DNA of 64,000 nucleotides from Rothia koreensis (lineage in GTDB: Bacteria > Actinomycetota > Actinomycetes > Actinomycetales > Micrococcaceae), in the NCBI RefSeq assembly GCF_004136575.1, contig NZ_NOIQ01000003.1, positions 124,001 to 188,000 of the forward strand, given 5' to 3'. The translations under genes were made by a program, and so were the position numbers. Below the pieces are notes generated by a model. It was not told the DNA's origin and ran no database searches. It was given only the letters and a program-made list of their open reading frames with translations. Positions 36,837-45,471 of the stretch are shown one piece after another. Numbering within the stretch: the stretch's first letter is position 1; every line of letters starts with the position of its first letter.

Positions 36837-37886
36837 GTGAAGAAAACGGCATTTGTGCTAGTGGCGGCGGTAACGTCCTTGGTTCTCAGCTCGTGCGGGG
36901 CGCCCGAGGGGCAGAGCAACGGCGGGTCGGCCGGTGGCAGCGGCGAACTGAAGATCGCCTGCTCGCAGCAGGAAGCCTTCTGCCAGAAGATGACGGAGGC
37001 GTTCACCAAGGAAACGGGGATCAAGGCGAACCACGTCCGGTTGGGGGCCGGTGAGGTTCTTGCTCGCTTGAAGACCAACAAGGGCGAGTTCGACGTGTGG
37101 TCCGGCGGTCAGGCGGAGAACCATCTGATCGCCCAGCGTGAAGGCAATGTAGAACCGTACGTCTCTGATGCCGCGTCGAAGCTGCCTGCTGAGTTCAACA
37201 GCGGGGACGGTGCGTGGTCCGGGTTCTACACCGACTCCATCGGGTTCTGCTCGAGCGAGAAGGAGCTGGATCGGATCGGAGCCGAGGCTCCGACATCGTG
37301 GGATGACCTGTTGGACCCGAAATTCCAGGGCAAGATCTCGATGCCTCACCCGGCGACAGCAGGGGTGGGATACATGGTCCTCTACACGGTTCTTCAGAAG
37401 TTCGACGGCGACCAGGGCAAGACCATCGATTTCATGAAGAAGCTGAACAACAACATCGTTCAGTATTCCAAGTCGGCGGCGACCAGCACCCAGATGGTCG
37501 GTCGCGGGGAGGCCGCGGTCGGTATCGCTCTGGACTCCGACTGTGCCCAGGCCAAGCACGAGGGCTTCTCCGATCTGAAGAACACCTACCCCTCGGAGGG
37601 TACTGGCTACGAGGTTGGCGCCGTGTCCTTGCTCAAGGGGGCCAAGAACGTCGAGCAGGCCAAGAAGTACTTCGATTGGATCCTCTCCCAGCAGACTCAG
37701 GACCAATTCGGTGACGTTCCTTCGTTCGCGGCGCCGACCCATCCGGACGCGAAGCTCGGCGAGGATGTCCCGGACCAGAAGTCCGTCAACAAGGTGACCT
37801 GGGACGTCTCTCAGGCCGCGGACAAGCGCCAGGAGCTGAACTCGCTCTTCGAATCAGAGGTCAAGAGCTCGGGCGAGGCGAAGTAG
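36837..37886 (+). CDS. ABC importer substrate-binding lipoprotein (Fe3+/sugar-phosphate/phosphonate type)
   Basis: This 349-aa protein is the ligand receptor of an ABC importer. It has a signal peptide with lipobox (VLSSC, Cys near residue 20) and the class F binding-protein fold seen in FbpA, AfuA and PhnS: ELKIACSQQEAFCQKMTEAF, then WDDLLDPKFQGKISMPHPATAGVGYMVLYT. The last stretch resembles the AfuA/PhnS P-x-P-A-x-S/A-G pattern for phosphorylated ligands more than the iron-binding double tyrosine. The GTG at 36837 has GGGGG 5-7 nt upstream. It heads a five-gene same-strand cluster. Confidence 0.82.
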   Translation: MKKTAFVLVAAVTSLVLSSCGAPEGQSNGGSAGGSGELKIACSQQEAFCQKMTEAFTKETGIKANHVRLGAGEVLARLKTNKGEFDVWSGGQAENHLIAQREGNVEPYVSDAASKLPAEFNSGDGAWSGFYTDSIGFCSSEKELDRIGAEAPTSWDDLLDPKFQGKISMPHPATAGVGYMVLYTVLQKFDGDQGKTIDFMKKLNNNIVQYSKSAATSTQMVGRGEAAVGIALDSDCAQAKHEGFSDLKNTYPSEGTGYEVGAVSLLKGAKNVEQAKKYFDWILSQQTQDQFGDVPSFAAPTHPDAKLGEDVPDQKSVNKVTWDVSQAADKRQELNSLFESEVKSSGEAK

Positions 37887-37964
37887 GGGGCCGATCACCC
37901 ATCTGATGTGTCGGCTCGCCCTCGTTACCACCGAAGGGTGGGCCGACACCGATCGGTAGAAACA

Positions 37965-39656
37965 ATGAAAAATTTCATCACCAGAAGCAGCTGGCACGTT
38001 TGGGCGCTGACGGCCGCCGTCGTGCTGGCGCTGTATTTCATCGTCTTGTTCCCCACGCTCCGGTTGCTGGGTCAGGCCTTCAGCTCGCGCGGGTTGGAAG
38101 GGTTCACGACGTCGCTCCAAGGCGGACAAGGCGACCAGAACGTTCTGCTGAACACCGTCATCTTGGGCGTGCTGGTTGGTCTCCTCGGAATGATCGGGGG
38201 ATTTGTGCTGGCGATGGCACGCACCCGATTGAATTTCCGCGGCAAGCGACTCTTCCACTGGATCGCAATGCTTCCGCTGATCTCGCCGCCCTTCGCCATC
38301 GCCACGGCCACGGTGACTCTCTTCGGCAAACGCGGAATCATTACCGACAAGCTGCTCGGCCTGGAAGTCGATGTCTATGGCTTGCCGGGGTTGGTCATCG
38401 TGTTGGCACTGAGCTTCACGCCGGTCTCCTACATGAATTTCTGCGGCATGATCCGCAATTTGGATCCGACGCTGGAAGAAGCCGCTCAATCATTGGGTGC
38501 CAGCCATATCAAGACGTTGACCAAAGTTATCCTTCCGATGCTCCTGCCGGGCTTCGCCACGGCCTTTCTGTTGCTTTTCGTGGAAGCCGCGGCGGACCTT
38601 GCCAACCCCTTGGCCCTGGGCGGGGATTTCCACGTTCTGGCCAGCGAAATCTACTTTGCGGTGGCCGGCAACGGGGACGTGGCATATGCGGCTGGGGTGG
38701 CGCTGGCACTGCTGATTCCTTCGGTCTCGGTGTTCTTCATCCAGCGTTACTGGGTCGGCAAGAAGTCCGTGGTCTCCGTGTCCGGAAAACCGGCAGGAGA
38801 ACCCAGGCCTCTGAGCTCCCCGTGGATCAAAGCTCCGATCGCTGTCCTGGCCGGGGCCTGGATGACCTTGATCGTCCTGATGTACGTGACGATCGCCGTC
38901 GGCGGCTTTGCCTCCATCCTGGGTGTGGACAACACGCTCAGCCTGGAGCACTACCGGTTCATTTTCCGGCTGGGGTCTGATGCGATCACCACGACGGTGA
39001 GCATGACCCTGGTTGCTGCTCCCATCGCGGTCATCATTGGTTCTCTGACCGCTTGGCTCGTGGTGCGTCGGCTCAAGAAGAGCGCGGGAATCCTCGACCT
39101 GATCGGTGTTCTCGGGTTGGCCGTGCCGGGCACAATCCTGGGTCTGGGGTACGCGATCGCGTACTCCTCGCCAACATGGCTGTTCGGCCATCAGCTGCTG
39201 CCCGCGATTGCCGCCGGCGGCTCGGTCCTGGGCGGGGCCGTGGGCATCATCATGGTCTACGTCGCCCGTGGCGTGCCGGCAAGCCAGCAGTCGTCGATCG
39301 CTGCTCTGCGACAAGTCAGCGTCAGCCTCGAAGAGGCGGCGGCGAGCCTGGGAGCGGGTCCGATGGCCGTGCTGAGGAAGGTCACGGCGCCGCTGATCGC
39401 TCAGTCGATGCTCACCGGCTTCACCTACACCGTGACGCGTTCCATGACCGTGATCACCGCGATCATCTTCATCGTGACGCCCGAGACCAAGGTCATGGCC
39501 GGCCAGATCCTCGACGAGGTCGACGCCGGCCGATTCGGAAACGCTTTCGCATACTGCACCGTTCTTATCGGCCTCGTACTGGCCATTCTGATCGCGACGG
39601 AGCTGCTCAACCGTTTGGTCAGCCGCCGATCGCACACCTCGAAGGAAACTGTCTGA
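37965..39656 (+). CDS. ABC importer permease, fused double domain (FbpB-like)
   Basis: This 563-aa protein has 12 helices in two homologous halves, each with an EAA coupling loop: EEAAQSLGASHIKTLTKVILP in the first and EEAAASLGAGPMAVLRKVTAP in the second. Such a fused permease is typical of the Fe3+/AfuB/PhnU-type importers and matches the neighbouring binding protein. The ATG at 37965 (MKNFITRSSW) has only a weak ribosome binding site; a longer GTG start at 37908 is possible. The gap to the binding-protein gene is 78 bp, and to the ATPase gene 2 bp. Confidence 0.85.
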   Translation: MKNFITRSSWHVWALTAAVVLALYFIVLFPTLRLLGQAFSSRGLEGFTTSLQGGQGDQNVLLNTVILGVLVGLLGMIGGFVLAMARTRLNFRGKRLFHWIAMLPLISPPFAIATATVTLFGKRGIITDKLLGLEVDVYGLPGLVIVLALSFTPVSYMNFCGMIRNLDPTLEEAAQSLGASHIKTLTKVILPMLLPGFATAFLLLFVEAAADLANPLALGGDFHVLASEIYFAVAGNGDVAYAAGVALALLIPSVSVFFIQRYWVGKKSVVSVSGKPAGEPRPLSSPWIKAPIAVLAGAWMTLIVLMYVTIAVGGFASILGVDNTLSLEHYRFIFRLGSDAITTTVSMTLVAAPIAVIIGSLTAWLVVRRLKKSAGILDLIGVLGLAVPGTILGLGYAIAYSSPTWLFGHQLLPAIAAGGSVLGGAVGIIMVYVARGVPASQQSSIAALRQVSVSLEEAAASLGAGPMAVLRKVTAPLIAQSMLTGFTYTVTRSMTVITAIIFIVTPETKVMAGQILDEVDAGRFGNAFAYCTVLIGLVLAILIATELLNRLVSRRSHTSKETV

Positions 39657-39658
39657 CC

Positions 39659-40777
39659 ATGACTATCGACCTGCATGCGGAACCGTCGTCGGTCCGCTTC
39701 ACGAACATCACCAAACGCTACAAAACCGGACGTGGGTCCGTCACTGCCGTGGAGGGGTTCAACCTCTCGATCGAACCCGGAGAGCTCGTGAGCTTCCTCG
39801 GCCCCTCAGGATGCGGCAAGACAACGACACTGCGGATGGTCGCCGGCTTCGAGGAGATCACCGACGGCGAGCTGACCATCGCGGGCCGGCGCGTGAATGA
39901 TATCGAGCCCCACCGGCGCCCGATCTCCATGGTTTTCCAGTCATACGCCCTGTTTCCGCACCTGAACGTTCGGGAGAACGTGGCCTTCGGCCTCAAGTTG
40001 CGGCATGAACCGAAGGACAAGATCCAGGAACTCGTCGATTCCGCGATGGAATCGATGAATATCAGCCAGTACGCGAAGCGGGCCCCGCACGAACTGTCGG
40101 GTGGCCAACAGCAGCGGGTGGCCCTGGCACGCGCGATAGTCACCGAGCCCCGAGTGCTCCTCTTCGACGAACCGCTCTCCAATTTGGACGCCAAGCTACG
40201 GGTGCGGATGAGGACGGAGATCCGCCGCATTCAGTCCGAATTGGGTATCACCTCGATCTTCGTGACTCACGATCAAGAGGAAGCGATGAGTATCTCCGAC
40301 CGCATCGTCGTGATGCGAGACGGCCGGATCGAACAGGTCGGCAACCCTCAGGAGATCTATCAGGAGCCGGCCAACGCATTCGTCGCGGATTTCATCGGTT
40401 CCTCGAACCTTCTCGAGGTGGACGCTTCCGCCGTGGAGCTCGGCGCAGGAGACAACGAGGTGCTCGTGCCGGTCCTGGGCACCAGGATGCCGATTCGAAC
40501 CACGGGCAGGCCTTGGGACCCGTCCCACTCGTGGAAGGTCCTCATCCGACCGGAGTCGGTGCGAGTCCGGCACGAGGATGAAGCATCCGCCGGTGCCCAC
40601 GACGTCGAGGCCCGCGTTCGCGGATACCAATATTTCGGTGACCACGTCCGCGTCGAGTGCGAGGTCGACGGTCTGGTCCTGGAATCCCGCATGTACGGCC
40701 ACGGCCATCATTTCGACGCGGGGGACGCATGCCGGGTATCCATCGTGGCCGAGGATTCCCGCCTGATCAGGGACTGA
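39659..40777 (+). CDS. ABC importer ATP-binding protein
   Basis: This 372-aa ATPase powers the adjacent permease. It carries Walker A GPSGCGKTT, Q-loop FQSYALFP, signature LSGGQQQR, Walker B VLLFDEPLSNLD and the switch histidine in FVTHDQ. The C-terminal TOBE-type domain (about residues 280-372) is found in the MalK/PotA/FbpC class and may bind a regulator or ligand. The ATG at 39659 follows the permease stop by 2 bp with AAGGAA upstream, so they are co-translated. The downstream GDPD gene starts 15 bp after its stop. Confidence 0.9.
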   Translation: MTIDLHAEPSSVRFTNITKRYKTGRGSVTAVEGFNLSIEPGELVSFLGPSGCGKTTTLRMVAGFEEITDGELTIAGRRVNDIEPHRRPISMVFQSYALFPHLNVRENVAFGLKLRHEPKDKIQELVDSAMESMNISQYAKRAPHELSGGQQQRVALARAIVTEPRVLLFDEPLSNLDAKLRVRMRTEIRRIQSELGITSIFVTHDQEEAMSISDRIVVMRDGRIEQVGNPQEIYQEPANAFVADFIGSSNLLEVDASAVELGAGDNEVLVPVLGTRMPIRTTGRPWDPSHSWKVLIRPESVRVRHEDEASAGAHDVEARVRGYQYFGDHVRVECEVDGLVLESRMYGHGHHFDAGDACRVSIVAEDSRLIRD

Positions 40778-40792
40778 CGGAAGGCAGGTTCG

Positions 40793-42634
40793 TTGAGTAC
40801 CCGGATTGCAAGAAGCGAACGCGAAGGAATGAAGCCGAGGCGGCGAAACAAGGCCTCAGGCGCTGCCCTCCTGGTGGCGCTCGCGATGGTTCTCTCTCTG
40901 ATCAGCGTCAACCCTGCACGCGCAGGGGAGCCGGATGTGGCCCCATGCCCGGGATACCGGGAGATGTATCACCAGTTCGTCGACGGTCTGGTCGGGAACC
41001 GTCTCGGTTTTGCCGTACAGCACCGAGGAGCCTTCTCCACCGACGTTCCGGGCAACAGCCTGGGAGCCTTTCGGCGCTCCTTCGCTCTGTGCCAACCGGC
41101 TATCGAAACGGACGTGCGGACCACGAGGGACGGCCAGCTGGTCCTCTTCCACGATACGAATACCGGTTTGGCCCTCGAGCAGGGGTTCGACCCGGATACT
41201 GGGCAAGGACCGAATCCGGCCCTGTCCAGCGTGGACTACGCTGACCTGGTCACGAAGAAGCTGCTGACCAAGGACCGGCGTCCCACGGAATTCGAAGTTC
41301 CGACCCTGACTCAGCTGTTGTCGACCGCAGACGTGACTCAGGCCGCCACGCTGATGCATCTGGATGTCAAGGAACCTGACCAGGCCATCAGGATCGCCCG
41401 GGTGATCGACGATTACGAAACGTCCCACCCTGACTCCCACATGACGCAGCGGGTCGCGCTCAAGATACCGATCAATGAGTTTCCGCGGCCATCGGACTGG
41501 AAATCGTCACTGGACCGGGCCGGCGTCAAACGGACCATCATGGTGATCCCCATGATGAATCCCGGCACGGCCGCGAGCCTCGACACATCGGGGCACGCAG
41601 GACTGTCGATTGAGTCCCTGTCCGCGTGGGCCGCGGCGCCGGCCGCTGAAGCTCCCACCGTGGAAGTGTTGGTGAAGGATTCTTCTGATGTGCATGAGAA
41701 GCACCAGGAAAGCAGTCCGTTCGGCACATACGAGGCTCCGCACAGTCGAGATCCGGACAATGCCGAGAACGGGACGATGGCCGCAATGGCATTCATCGTC
41801 TCCTCGTACGGAAAGCCGTTGGGAAATTTCGTGCCGATACCGGACCGAATGTTGTGGGAGAACAAGACGTATTCGGGATACACGGTGCCGAATGTCGGAG
41901 GCGACCGCCGACCGTTCAACGTCACTGACGCGTTCTACAACGCTGACGGCCGGTGCTGCTACAACCTCGCCGACAAGCTCTCGCCCTCTCCGTACGGACA
42001 GGAAAAGTCCGACCTCCGTGAGAACATTGCGTGGCAGAGTGCGATGGGGGTCAGGATATTTACGGTCGACGACTCGGACTCGGTCCATACATATCTTTCC
42101 GATCAGGGGGTGCTGGACAAGAAATCGGTCACGAATCCGCAGCGACAGATCGAGGCCAGCAGATCGTGGTTGTACTGGCAGCTGCTCGGGATGCCCATTC
42201 CGAACGAACAGATGGTCTCTCTCAAAGCATGGCGCGGAGGCTCGTCAGCAATCTGGCAGGGCCAGGTATGCATCTTCAATTGGCGAGACCATCCGGCCTG
42301 GGCTACTTCGTGTCTCTACAACAAACAGTCCGGGTACTCCTGGGAGATGGAGATCTCCGTGGTGGACGACCACTACATGAGAATCAAGAATCAGCTGGAC
42401 CAGCAATGCCTGATGTCCAAACCCGATGACCTGAGCTACGTGTATTGGACGGACGATTGCAACAGCCCACGGTCCAGATGGACGCGCCTGCCCGGAGACC
42501 AGTACATGGATGCGGACGGCCACTTCCTCACCTTCAGTTGGCAGGATCGGTATTCGTGGGGAGTCCCGTGGGCCTATCTCTGGCTGACCGACAAACAGGA
42601 CAATCCGTGGAGTCACTGGAGCTTCGACGTATGA
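40793..42634 (+). CDS. Secreted GDPD-family phosphodiesterase with Trp-rich C-terminal domain
   Basis: This 613-aa protein has a Sec signal peptide (PRRRNK, a hydrophobic core, then ARA cleavage near residue 44). The GDPD domain keeps the catalytic set: His77-Arg78 (QHRGA), Glu105 and Asp107 (ETDVR), and His120 (LFHDTNTG), with spacing close to that of characterised enzymes. A lysine occurs in LMHLDVKEPD. The usual PENT after the HR pair reads PGNS. The last ~150 residues are rich in Trp, Tyr and Cys and form an unrecognised beta-type domain, perhaps a binding module. TTG start with GGAAGG 8 nt upstream. Confidence 0.8.
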   Translation: MSTRIARSEREGMKPRRRNKASGAALLVALAMVLSLISVNPARAGEPDVAPCPGYREMYHQFVDGLVGNRLGFAVQHRGAFSTDVPGNSLGAFRRSFALCQPAIETDVRTTRDGQLVLFHDTNTGLALEQGFDPDTGQGPNPALSSVDYADLVTKKLLTKDRRPTEFEVPTLTQLLSTADVTQAATLMHLDVKEPDQAIRIARVIDDYETSHPDSHMTQRVALKIPINEFPRPSDWKSSLDRAGVKRTIMVIPMMNPGTAASLDTSGHAGLSIESLSAWAAAPAAEAPTVEVLVKDSSDVHEKHQESSPFGTYEAPHSRDPDNAENGTMAAMAFIVSSYGKPLGNFVPIPDRMLWENKTYSGYTVPNVGGDRRPFNVTDAFYNADGRCCYNLADKLSPSPYGQEKSDLRENIAWQSAMGVRIFTVDDSDSVHTYLSDQGVLDKKSVTNPQRQIEASRSWLYWQLLGMPIPNEQMVSLKAWRGGSSAIWQGQVCIFNWRDHPAWATSCLYNKQSGYSWEMEISVVDDHYMRIKNQLDQQCLMSKPDDLSYVYWTDDCNSPRSRWTRLPGDQYMDADGHFLTFSWQDRYSWGVPWAYLWLTDKQDNPWSHWSFDV

Positions 42635-43335
42635 AACCACTCGATCGTCCCCTGGGCCCAGGACCGTGGGTCTCTGACGACGCCAAGCAGAAATGGAAGA
42701 CACCCACAGAACCGCGGCGGTTCAGGGGATGGACGATCGTCTGTCACGTGCCTCAGGACTCCCCGTTGCTCTCCCACGTCGACGACGTCATGGACTGTCT
42801 TCACCATGACGCCGTACCGGGAACATGGTCCTACCAGCCGGCGAACAGCCTTCACATGACGATCTTTCCGGGTCTCGCGGAACGAGACCTGCAAAACCCC
42901 GAGACGCTGCCGAAGTGGCTCACCGCCGCGGACGACATCCTCACGATCAACCGTGAATGCCTGCGCCGGATCGAGGCGGCGTCGCCCCCGCCCGTGGGCC
43001 CTCTGTCCGTGCGGAGTGAGGGGGTCGGGTCGAGCAAGGGAGAAGTGCGGGTCGAACTGTCACTGCCCGAGGAGGACCAGAGAAAGCGGGTGGTCGCTTT
43101 CCGGGACGCCGTCCGGACCGCGCTGGATTGGGCCCCTGAAGGACACGAGGACTATCGATTCCACCTCACCTTCGCGTATCGGCTCAAGCAACCGGATCCG
43201 CCGAGCGGTGACAGCCTCGACGTGCACTCCGAGGTCGAGGAGTACGTTCCCCAGGGCACGCTTTTCGACCTCGAGGCTCCTGCCTTCTGCGTGATCGACT
43301 CGATGGTCTCTTTCCCGCCCATCCTGCGTTTCTGA
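42631..43335 (+). CDS. 2H phosphoesterase (DUF1868 / LigT-like)
   Basis: This 234-aa cytoplasmic protein has the two HxT signatures of the 2H phosphoesterase superfamily: His75-Met-Thr77 (NSLHMTIFPG) and His178-Leu-Thr180 (YRFHLTFAYRL). The layout, including DVMDCLHHDAVPGTWSYQPANS before the first motif, best fits DUF1868. 2H enzymes open cyclic 2',3'- or 1'',2''-phosphates or cleave 2',5' bonds. The ATG overlaps the GDPD stop by 4 bp, so the two phosphodiesterases are translationally coupled. No signal peptide is visible. A frame extending upstream exists but lies within the GDPD gene. Confidence 0.82.
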   Translation: MKPLDRPLGPGPWVSDDAKQKWKTPTEPRRFRGWTIVCHVPQDSPLLSHVDDVMDCLHHDAVPGTWSYQPANSLHMTIFPGLAERDLQNPETLPKWLTAADDILTINRECLRRIEAASPPPVGPLSVRSEGVGSSKGEVRVELSLPEEDQRKRVVAFRDAVRTALDWAPEGHEDYRFHLTFAYRLKQPDPPSGDSLDVHSEVEEYVPQGTLFDLEAPAFCVIDSMVSFPPILRF

Positions 43336-43434
43336 GGCTCGCCGTTTCGGCCCCGCATGTGGGCGGCGGAACCTCGATGTCGCGGGAATCGGCCGACGAC
43401 CTCACATCGGCCCGAGGGTTTGCAGACGTCCTGA

Positions 43435-45252
43435 TCAGCCGACGACGTCGGACAGCTCGAGCCAGCGCATCTCCAGTTCGTCGATCTCGTCCTGGATCTC
43501 CTGGGCGCGCCGTCCGAAGTCGGCGAGTCCCTCGTAATCCGACTGGTCGTGGGCGGCCATCTGTTCGTGGAGGTCCTTCTTCGACTCGCTGAGGCGGGTC
43601 AGCTTCCGGTCGATGGCCTTCATTTCCTTCTGGGCATCGCGGATCTCGGCACCGGAACGGGTGGGCGCGGGCGCAGAGGAGGAAGACGAAGAGGAAGAGG
43701 GAGCAGGTGCGGGCTTCCCACGGTCCCTGGACTCGGCCTGCTCCTGCTCCCGCAGGTACTGGTCGATACCGCCCGGCATGTGTCGGAAGGAACCGTCCAT
43801 GACCGCGAACTGCTGATCGGTCACCCGCTCCATGAGGTAGCGGTCGTGCGAGACGACCAGGAGCGTTCCCGGCCAGGTGTCCAGGAGATCCTCCATCGCG
43901 GCGAGCATGTCGGTGTCCAAGTCATTGGACGGCTCGTCCAGGATCAGCACGTTCGGCTCGTCGAGCAGGATCAGCAGGAGCTGCAGCCGGCGCTTCTGGC
44001 CGCCGGACAGATCGCGTACGGGCGTCGAGAGCTGGGCATTCGTGAAACCCAGCCGCTCGAGCAACTGCCCGGGGGTCATTTCCTTGCCATCCGCGACGTA
44101 ACTCGTGCGCTTGCGGCCGATCACGTCCGAGACCCTGTCGTTCTGGATATCCTTCAGCTCGTCCAGCTGCTGGGTCAGGGTGGCGACCCGGACGGTCTTC
44201 CCATGCTTCACGCGACCCGATGAGGGGGCGACGTCGCCCGTCACGAGCCCCAGCAGGGTCGACTTGCCGGCACCGTTGACCCCGAGGATCCCGGTCCGCT
44301 CGCCCGGGGCGATGAGCCACGTGACATGGTCCAGCACGGGCTTCTCCCCACCCGAGGGGAGGGGGTAGGAGACCGAGACGTCCTCGATGTCCACCACGTC
44401 CTTGCCCAGGCGCGACACGGCCATCTGGGAAAGCTTCACGGTGTCGCGGACCGGCGGGACGTCGTTGATGAGCTCGTTCGCCGCCTCGATGCGGAACTTG
44501 GGCTTGGAGGTGCGGGCCGGTGCGCCGCGGCGGAGCCAGGCGAGCTCCTTGCGCATCAGGTTCTGCCTCTTGGCCTCGGCTGCTGCGGCCTGGCGGTCGC
44601 GTTCGACGCGTTGCAGGATGTATGCGGCGTAGCCGCCCTCGAAGGGCTCGACGACGCCGTCATGCACCTCCCAGGTTTCGGTGCAGATCTCATCGAGGAA
44701 CCACCGATCGTGTGTCACGGTCAGCAGTCCGCCCTGCGACTTCGGCCACCGGTTCTTCAGATGGCCCGCGAGCCACGTGATGGCGCCGACGTCCAAATGG
44801 TTCGTGGGCTCGTCCAGCATCAGGACGTCCCAGTCGCCCACGAGCAGTTCCGCGAGCGCCACGCGGCGACGTTGTCCGCCGGACAAGGAATTGACGGGCG
44901 CATCCCAGTCGAGGTCCTGCACCAGGCCGGAGATGATGTCGCGGATCTTGGCGTTGGAGGCCCACTCGTATTCGGGGGTATCGCCGACGAGGGCGTAACC
45001 GACCGAGTGGTCATCGTTGAGAACGTCGGACTGATCCAGGTAGCCGATGCGGACGCCGGACCGCACCGTGACTCGGCCGGAATCCGGCTGAATGCGTTGG
45101 GCCAGCAGGGAGAGGAGAGTGGATTTTCCGTCTCCGTTCCTCCCGACAATGCCGATGCGGTCGCCTTCGGACACGCCGACCGTGACTCCCTCGAATACGG
45201 TCCGGGTGGGAAATTCGATGTGAAGCGCTTCGCCTCCGAGTAGATGTGCCAC
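43435..45252 (-). CDS. ABC-F family ATPase (Uup/EttA-like, ribosome-associated)
   Basis: This 605-aa soluble protein has two ABC domains and no membrane helices: Walker A GRNGDGKST and GVNGAGKST, signatures LSGGQRRR and LSGGQKRR, and Walker B VLMLDEPTNHLD and VLILDEPSNDLD. The C terminus has a poly-Ser/Ala/Pro linker and a coiled coil (MKAIDRKLTRLSESKKDLHEQM), the Uup-like DNA/RNA-binding tail. It probably acts on the ribosome. The GTG at 45252 has TAGGCT 7 nt upstream and is preferred over the longer frame to 45300. Confidence 0.88.
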   Translation of the reverse strand: MAHLLGGEALHIEFPTRTVFEGVTVGVSEGDRIGIVGRNGDGKSTLLSLLAQRIQPDSGRVTVRSGVRIGYLDQSDVLNDDHSVGYALVGDTPEYEWASNAKIRDIISGLVQDLDWDAPVNSLSGGQRRRVALAELLVGDWDVLMLDEPTNHLDVGAITWLAGHLKNRWPKSQGGLLTVTHDRWFLDEICTETWEVHDGVVEPFEGGYAAYILQRVERDRQAAAAEAKRQNLMRKELAWLRRGAPARTSKPKFRIEAANELINDVPPVRDTVKLSQMAVSRLGKDVVDIEDVSVSYPLPSGGEKPVLDHVTWLIAPGERTGILGVNGAGKSTLLGLVTGDVAPSSGRVKHGKTVRVATLTQQLDELKDIQNDRVSDVIGRKRTSYVADGKEMTPGQLLERLGFTNAQLSTPVRDLSGGQKRRLQLLLILLDEPNVLILDEPSNDLDTDMLAAMEDLLDTWPGTLLVVSHDRYLMERVTDQQFAVMDGSFRHMPGGIDQYLREQEQAESRDRGKPAPAPSSSSSSSSAPAPTRSGAEIRDAQKEMKAIDRKLTRLSESKKDLHEQMAAHDQSDYEGLADFGRRAQEIQDEIDELEMRWLELSDVVG

Positions 45253-45259
45253 GGTGTTA

Positions 45260-45265
45260 AGCCTA
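45260..45265 (-). promoter_or_regulatory. -10 element for leaderless ABC-F gene
   Basis: TAGGCT on the minus strand ends 7 nt before the GTG at 45252. Confidence 0.55.
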
Positions 45266-45349
45266 CGTGCTCCCTGACTCGCGCGAAGAACTGCGCGCAT
45301 GCTTTGATACGATAGAAAACCGTTCGAGGGGCCGCGCCCCAGGGAACAA

Positions 45350-45420
45350 TCCGCCTTGGTGTAATGGCAGCACAGCGGCCTTTGGAGCCGTTTGTCTAGG
45401 TTCGAATCCTAGAGGCGGAA
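45350..45420 (+). tRNA. tRNA-Gln (UUG)
   Basis: Acceptor stem TCCGCCT (45350-45356) pairs with AGGCGGA (45413-45419), with discriminator A45420. The anticodon loop CTTTGGA has anticodon TTG at 45382-45384, the T arm contains TTCGAAT, and the variable loop is short. The 3' CCA is not encoded. It lies 51 bp before glmU. Confidence 0.95.
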
Positions 45421-45471
45421 CGAGTTGGCGCATCCGCGCCGGCAGCCTCCACAACAAGGAGTCCACTTCTC

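Noticed and set aside
36837-37886. Calling the importer a dedicated Fe3+ system
   Set aside because: The adjacent tyrosine pair typical of FbpA is not evident and the two phosphodiesterase genes point to a phosphorylated ligand.
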